A stretch of 7,909 bases of DNA. Origin: an uncultured Eubacteriales bacterium (lineage in GTDB: Bacteria; Bacillota; Clostridia; Oscillospirales; Acutalibacteraceae). The notes beneath the pieces were generated by a model. It searched no databases and had not been told where the DNA came from. It saw only the letters and a list, made by a program, of their open reading frames with translations. The translations under genes were made by a program, and so were the position numbers. Every line of letters begins with the position of its first letter. The first letter of the stretch is position 1. The stretch lies in the NCBI GenBank assembly GCA_900321195.1, contig ONVG01000100.1:1-7909 (forward strand), written 5' to 3'. Positions 5,912-7,909 of this stretch are shown here, one piece after another.

Positions 5912-5940
5912 ATTTTAGCATATAAATTACATTTAATCAA
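5912..5940 (-). promoter_or_regulatory. Promoter of gdhA
   Basis: On the minus strand, TTGATT (5940-5935) and TAAAAT (5917-5912) are 17 bp apart with an extended -10 (TGCTAAAAT). The expected start near 5905 gives an AT-rich leader of about 93 nt. Confidence 0.78.
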
Positions 5941-6226
5941 GGGGGAATTTAAAATTTTTGCAAGTTTTGACATCAAAAAATTCAAAACAGGCAGGGTTTC
6001 AACAATTTGTGACAATAAAGGCACAACAAAGGGATAATAAAGGATTTTTCCGAAATGAGTGAAAAAAATTTTTGTCAGCTATTGTGCAAGTTATAAAAAT
6101 AGTGTAAAATAAAAGCGGCATGATTATGCAAAAGGCAGAGGATAAAAGCGTTTTTGTGTAAAAGATAGAAAAAAATGACTGTCTGACGACAAATAATGTT
6201 TTAAATGTCAAAGTTTGTATAATGTC
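5941..6226. other. AT-rich divergent intergenic region between gdhA and purC, with a secondary promoter candidate
   Basis: No credible gene lies here. TTGTGC (6082-6087) and TAAAAT (6105-6110) are 17 bp apart on the plus strand, a possible distal purC promoter. A further TATAAT at 6218-6223 has no clear -35. A short dyad TTGTG/CACAA sits at 6007-6011 and 6022-6026. TTTTTCCGAAATG (about 6045-6057) only loosely recalls a PurR box. I find no purine, ZTP or PRPP riboswitch core. Confidence 0.4.
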
Positions 6227-6255
6227 TTGCTAAAGTGCGGCTGAGGTTGTATAAT
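6227..6255 (+). promoter_or_regulatory. Likely main promoter of the purC-purF operon
   Basis: TTGCTA (6227-6232) and TATAAT (6250-6255) are separated by 17 bp. Initiation near 6262 would leave a leader of about 52 nt containing two copies of TTTCAGC and ending in GAGGAG (6299-6304), 9 nt before the purC ATG. Confidence 0.7.
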
Positions 6256-6313
6256 TAAAGTTGTTTTTCAGCAAATTTCAGCGATTTTTTAATTTCGAGA
6301 GGAGAAGTTCAGA

Positions 6314-7027
6314 ATGGAAAAGGCAGAGCTTTTGTATGAAGGAAAGGCTAAGAAGGTTTACGCAATGTCCGAGCCGGGCTATTGCATGGTAGAGTATAAG
6401 GATGACGCTACAGCTTTCAACGGTCTTAAAAAGGGAACAATAACAGGTAAGGGCGTTGTAAATAACAGAATGTCCAACTTTATGTTCAGACTTCTTGAAG
6501 AAAAAGGTATAAAGACACACTTTGTCGAGGAAGTTAATGACAGGGAAACTATCGTTAAGCAGGTAAAGATAGTACCGCTTGAGGTCATTATAAGAAATAA
6601 GGCAGCAGGCTCAATGGCAAAGCGTCTCGGTCTTGAAGAAGGTCAGGAGCTTAAATGCACTGTTCTTGAATTCTCATACAAGGATGACGCACTCGGCGAC
6701 CCGCTCATCAACTCATATCATGCTATCGCTATAGGCGCAGCTACAAAGGAAGATATCGATAAGATAAGCGAGATGTCATTCGCTATAAACAAATATATGG
6801 TAGAATTTTTCGCAAGCGTAGGCGTAGAGCTTATCGACTTCAAGCTTGAATTCGGCAAGACCGCTGACGGCGAAATAGTCCTTGCTGACGAGATATCACC
6901 CGATACATGCCGTTTCTGGGATATCAAGACGCATGAAAAGCTTGACAAAGACCGTTTCAGACGCGATCTCGGCGGCGTAGAGGAAGCTTATGCAGAAATG
7001 ATGAGAAGAATAGGATTAGGCAAATAA
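6314..7027 (+). CDS. purC: Phosphoribosylaminoimidazole-succinocarboxamide synthase (SAICAR synthetase)
   Basis: This 237-residue cytosolic enzyme of purine synthesis joins CAIR with aspartate, using ATP, to give SAICAR. The N-terminal LLYEGKAKKVY (6-16) is the ATP-binding glycine loop of the family, and DDATAFNG (30-37) follows. VIIRNKAAGS (91-100) is the usual central motif. The two classical signatures are intact: LIDFKLEFG (173-181) and LADEISPDTCRFW (190-202). Length is normal for the single-domain bacterial form. The ATG at 6314 is supported by GAGGAG 9 nt upstream. It leads a purine operon: purF follows after about 50 nt with no terminator between. The gene diverges from gdhA. Confidence 0.97.
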   Translation: MEKAELLYEGKAKKVYAMSEPGYCMVEYKDDATAFNGLKKGTITGKGVVNNRMSNFMFRLLEEKGIKTHFVEEVNDRETIVKQVKIVPLEVIIRNKAAGSMAKRLGLEEGQELKCTVLEFSYKDDALGDPLINSYHAIAIGAATKEDIDKISEMSFAINKYMVEFFASVGVELIDFKLEFGKTADGEIVLADEISPDTCRFWDIKTHEKLDKDRFRRDLGGVEEAYAEMMRRIGLGK

Positions 7028-7078
7028 TCAACTACAGAAAGCTGACAATTATTTTCGGCATTAAGGGGAATGATTTTT

Positions 7079-7909
7079 TTGAGTATCGATCCACAGGGAT
7101 ATTTTTCCGAGGAGCTGCATGAGGAATGCGGCGTATTCGGGATATACGGTGACGACAGTATAGCTCCTGCATATGCATGCTATAACGGACTTCTTGCGCT
7201 TCAGCACAGAGGTCAGGAAAGCTGCGGCATATCCGTAAATGACAGGGGCGTTATCACAGGACATAAGAATATGGGTCTTGTAAGCGAGGTATTCAGCAAT
7301 GATATACTTGACGGCTTAAAGGGACAAATAGCTATTTCTCATGTAAGGTACTCTACAGCAGGCGGCAGTGTGCGTGAAAACTCACAGCCGCTTGTTATGC
7401 GTTATGTAAAGGGTACGCTTGCAATAGCTCACAACGGAAATCTTACAAATGCGTTTGATATAAGAAGAGAGCTTGAAAACAGGGGCGCTATTTTCCAGAC
7501 AACTATCGACTCTGAGGCAATAGCATATCTTATAGCAAGAGAAAGACTTGTTACTGATAATGTAGAGGAAGCAGTTCTCAAAACCATGAAGCAGATAGAC
7601 GGAGCATATTCTTTGCTCGTTATGAGTCCGAAAAAGCTGATAGCCGCAAGAGACCCCAACGGATTCAGACCGCTTTGCATGGGCAGACTCGGAAAGTCTG
7701 TAATATTTGCCTCGGAAACTGCTGCGCTTGCAGCATGCGGCGCTGATTTTGTAAGAGATGTAGACCCCGGCGAAGTAATAGTTGCTGATGCTGACGGCAT
7801 ACGCTCAATAAGAACGAACTGCCCGAAGGACAACAGAAAATCACTTTGCGTTTTTGAATACATTTACTTTGCAAGGACAGACTCGGAGATAGACGGCATA
7901 AGCGTTTAT
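7079..7909 (+). CDS. purF: Amidophosphoribosyltransferase, N-terminal part (runs off the window)
   Basis: This is the first enzyme of purine synthesis, moving glutamine amide nitrogen to PRPP to make phosphoribosylamine. About 277 codons are open to the window end. The N-terminal glutaminase domain is clear: LHEECGVFGIYG with the nucleophile cysteine at residue 18 behind a 17-residue propeptide, LQHRGQESCG, ISHVRYSTAGG with NSQP, AHNGNLTN, and RDPNGFRPL. SLCVFEYIYFARTDS near the end matches the segment of B. subtilis PurF that holds the first [4Fe-4S] ligand cysteine, so this is probably the Fe-S, self-processed type. A TTG at 7079 is preferred because AAGGGG (7063-7068) lies 10 nt upstream. 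The ATG at 7070 is only 1 nt from that site, but would add just three residues. Confidence 0.95.
   Translation, partial: MSIDPQGYFSEELHEECGVFGIYGDDSIAPAYACYNGLLALQHRGQESCGISVNDRGVITGHKNMGLVSEVFSNDILDGLKGQIAISHVRYSTAGGSVRENSQPLVMRYVKGTLAIAHNGNLTNAFDIRRELENRGAIFQTTIDSEAIAYLIARERLVTDNVEEAVLKTMKQIDGAYSLLVMSPKKLIAARDPNGFRPLCMGRLGKSVIFASETAALAACGADFVRDVDPGEVIVADADGIRSIRTNCPKDNRKSLCVFEYIYFARTDSEIDGISVY

Noticed and set aside
6120..6161. A 13-codon ORF (MIMQKAEDKSVFV) as a leader peptide for purC
   Set aside because: No ribosome site, no informative codon run, and about 150 nt from purC with no attenuator hairpin between.

Overview
The window looks like the chromosome of a strictly anaerobic, gut- or rumen-type Firmicute, most like Ruminococcus/Oscillospiraceae. 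This rests on a low-to-middle GC content, heavy use of ATA for isoleucine, strong AGGAG ribosome sites, housekeeping sigma promoters, a HydF [FeFe]-hydrogenase maturase and a small hexameric glutamate dehydrogenase. The genus is an inference from gene content and style, not from a search.

Layout. (1) Positions 1 to about 330 are about 69% GC, carry the start of a minus-strand nnrD and the tail of an unrecognised gene, and end abruptly inside hydF. This piece is probably foreign to the rest, most simply an assembly chimera. (2) 330-770 (+) is the C-terminal third of hydF. (3) 829-1728 (+) is an Rpn/PD-(D/E)XK 'transposase-like' nuclease. It has its own strong promoter, a 12-nt tandem repeat near its 3' end and a well-placed in-frame internal start. 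(4) A hairpin at 1741-1780 separates it from a convergent minus-strand operon: an NSS sodium symporter (4234-2792), then azlC (2792-2091), then azlD (2094-1795), all overlapping by 1 to 4 nt. (5) gdhA (5811-4485, minus) lies upstream of that operon with its own promoter and terminator, and has a frameshift near codon 40. (6) A 500-bp divergent intergenic region leads to purC (6314-7027) and purF (from 7079, cut by the window end) on the plus strand.

How the genes fit together. The middle of the window concerns amino nitrogen: GdhA fixes ammonium into glutamate, the NSS carrier imports amino acids with sodium, and AzlCD exports branched-chain or related amino acids. The right end starts a purine operon; PurF uses glutamine and PurC uses aspartate. 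The most interesting lead is the possible gene-within-a-gene in the Rpn nuclease. The gdhA frameshift and the left-end junction may be assembly faults and should be tested before they are interpreted. I see no wholly new multi-gene system here.
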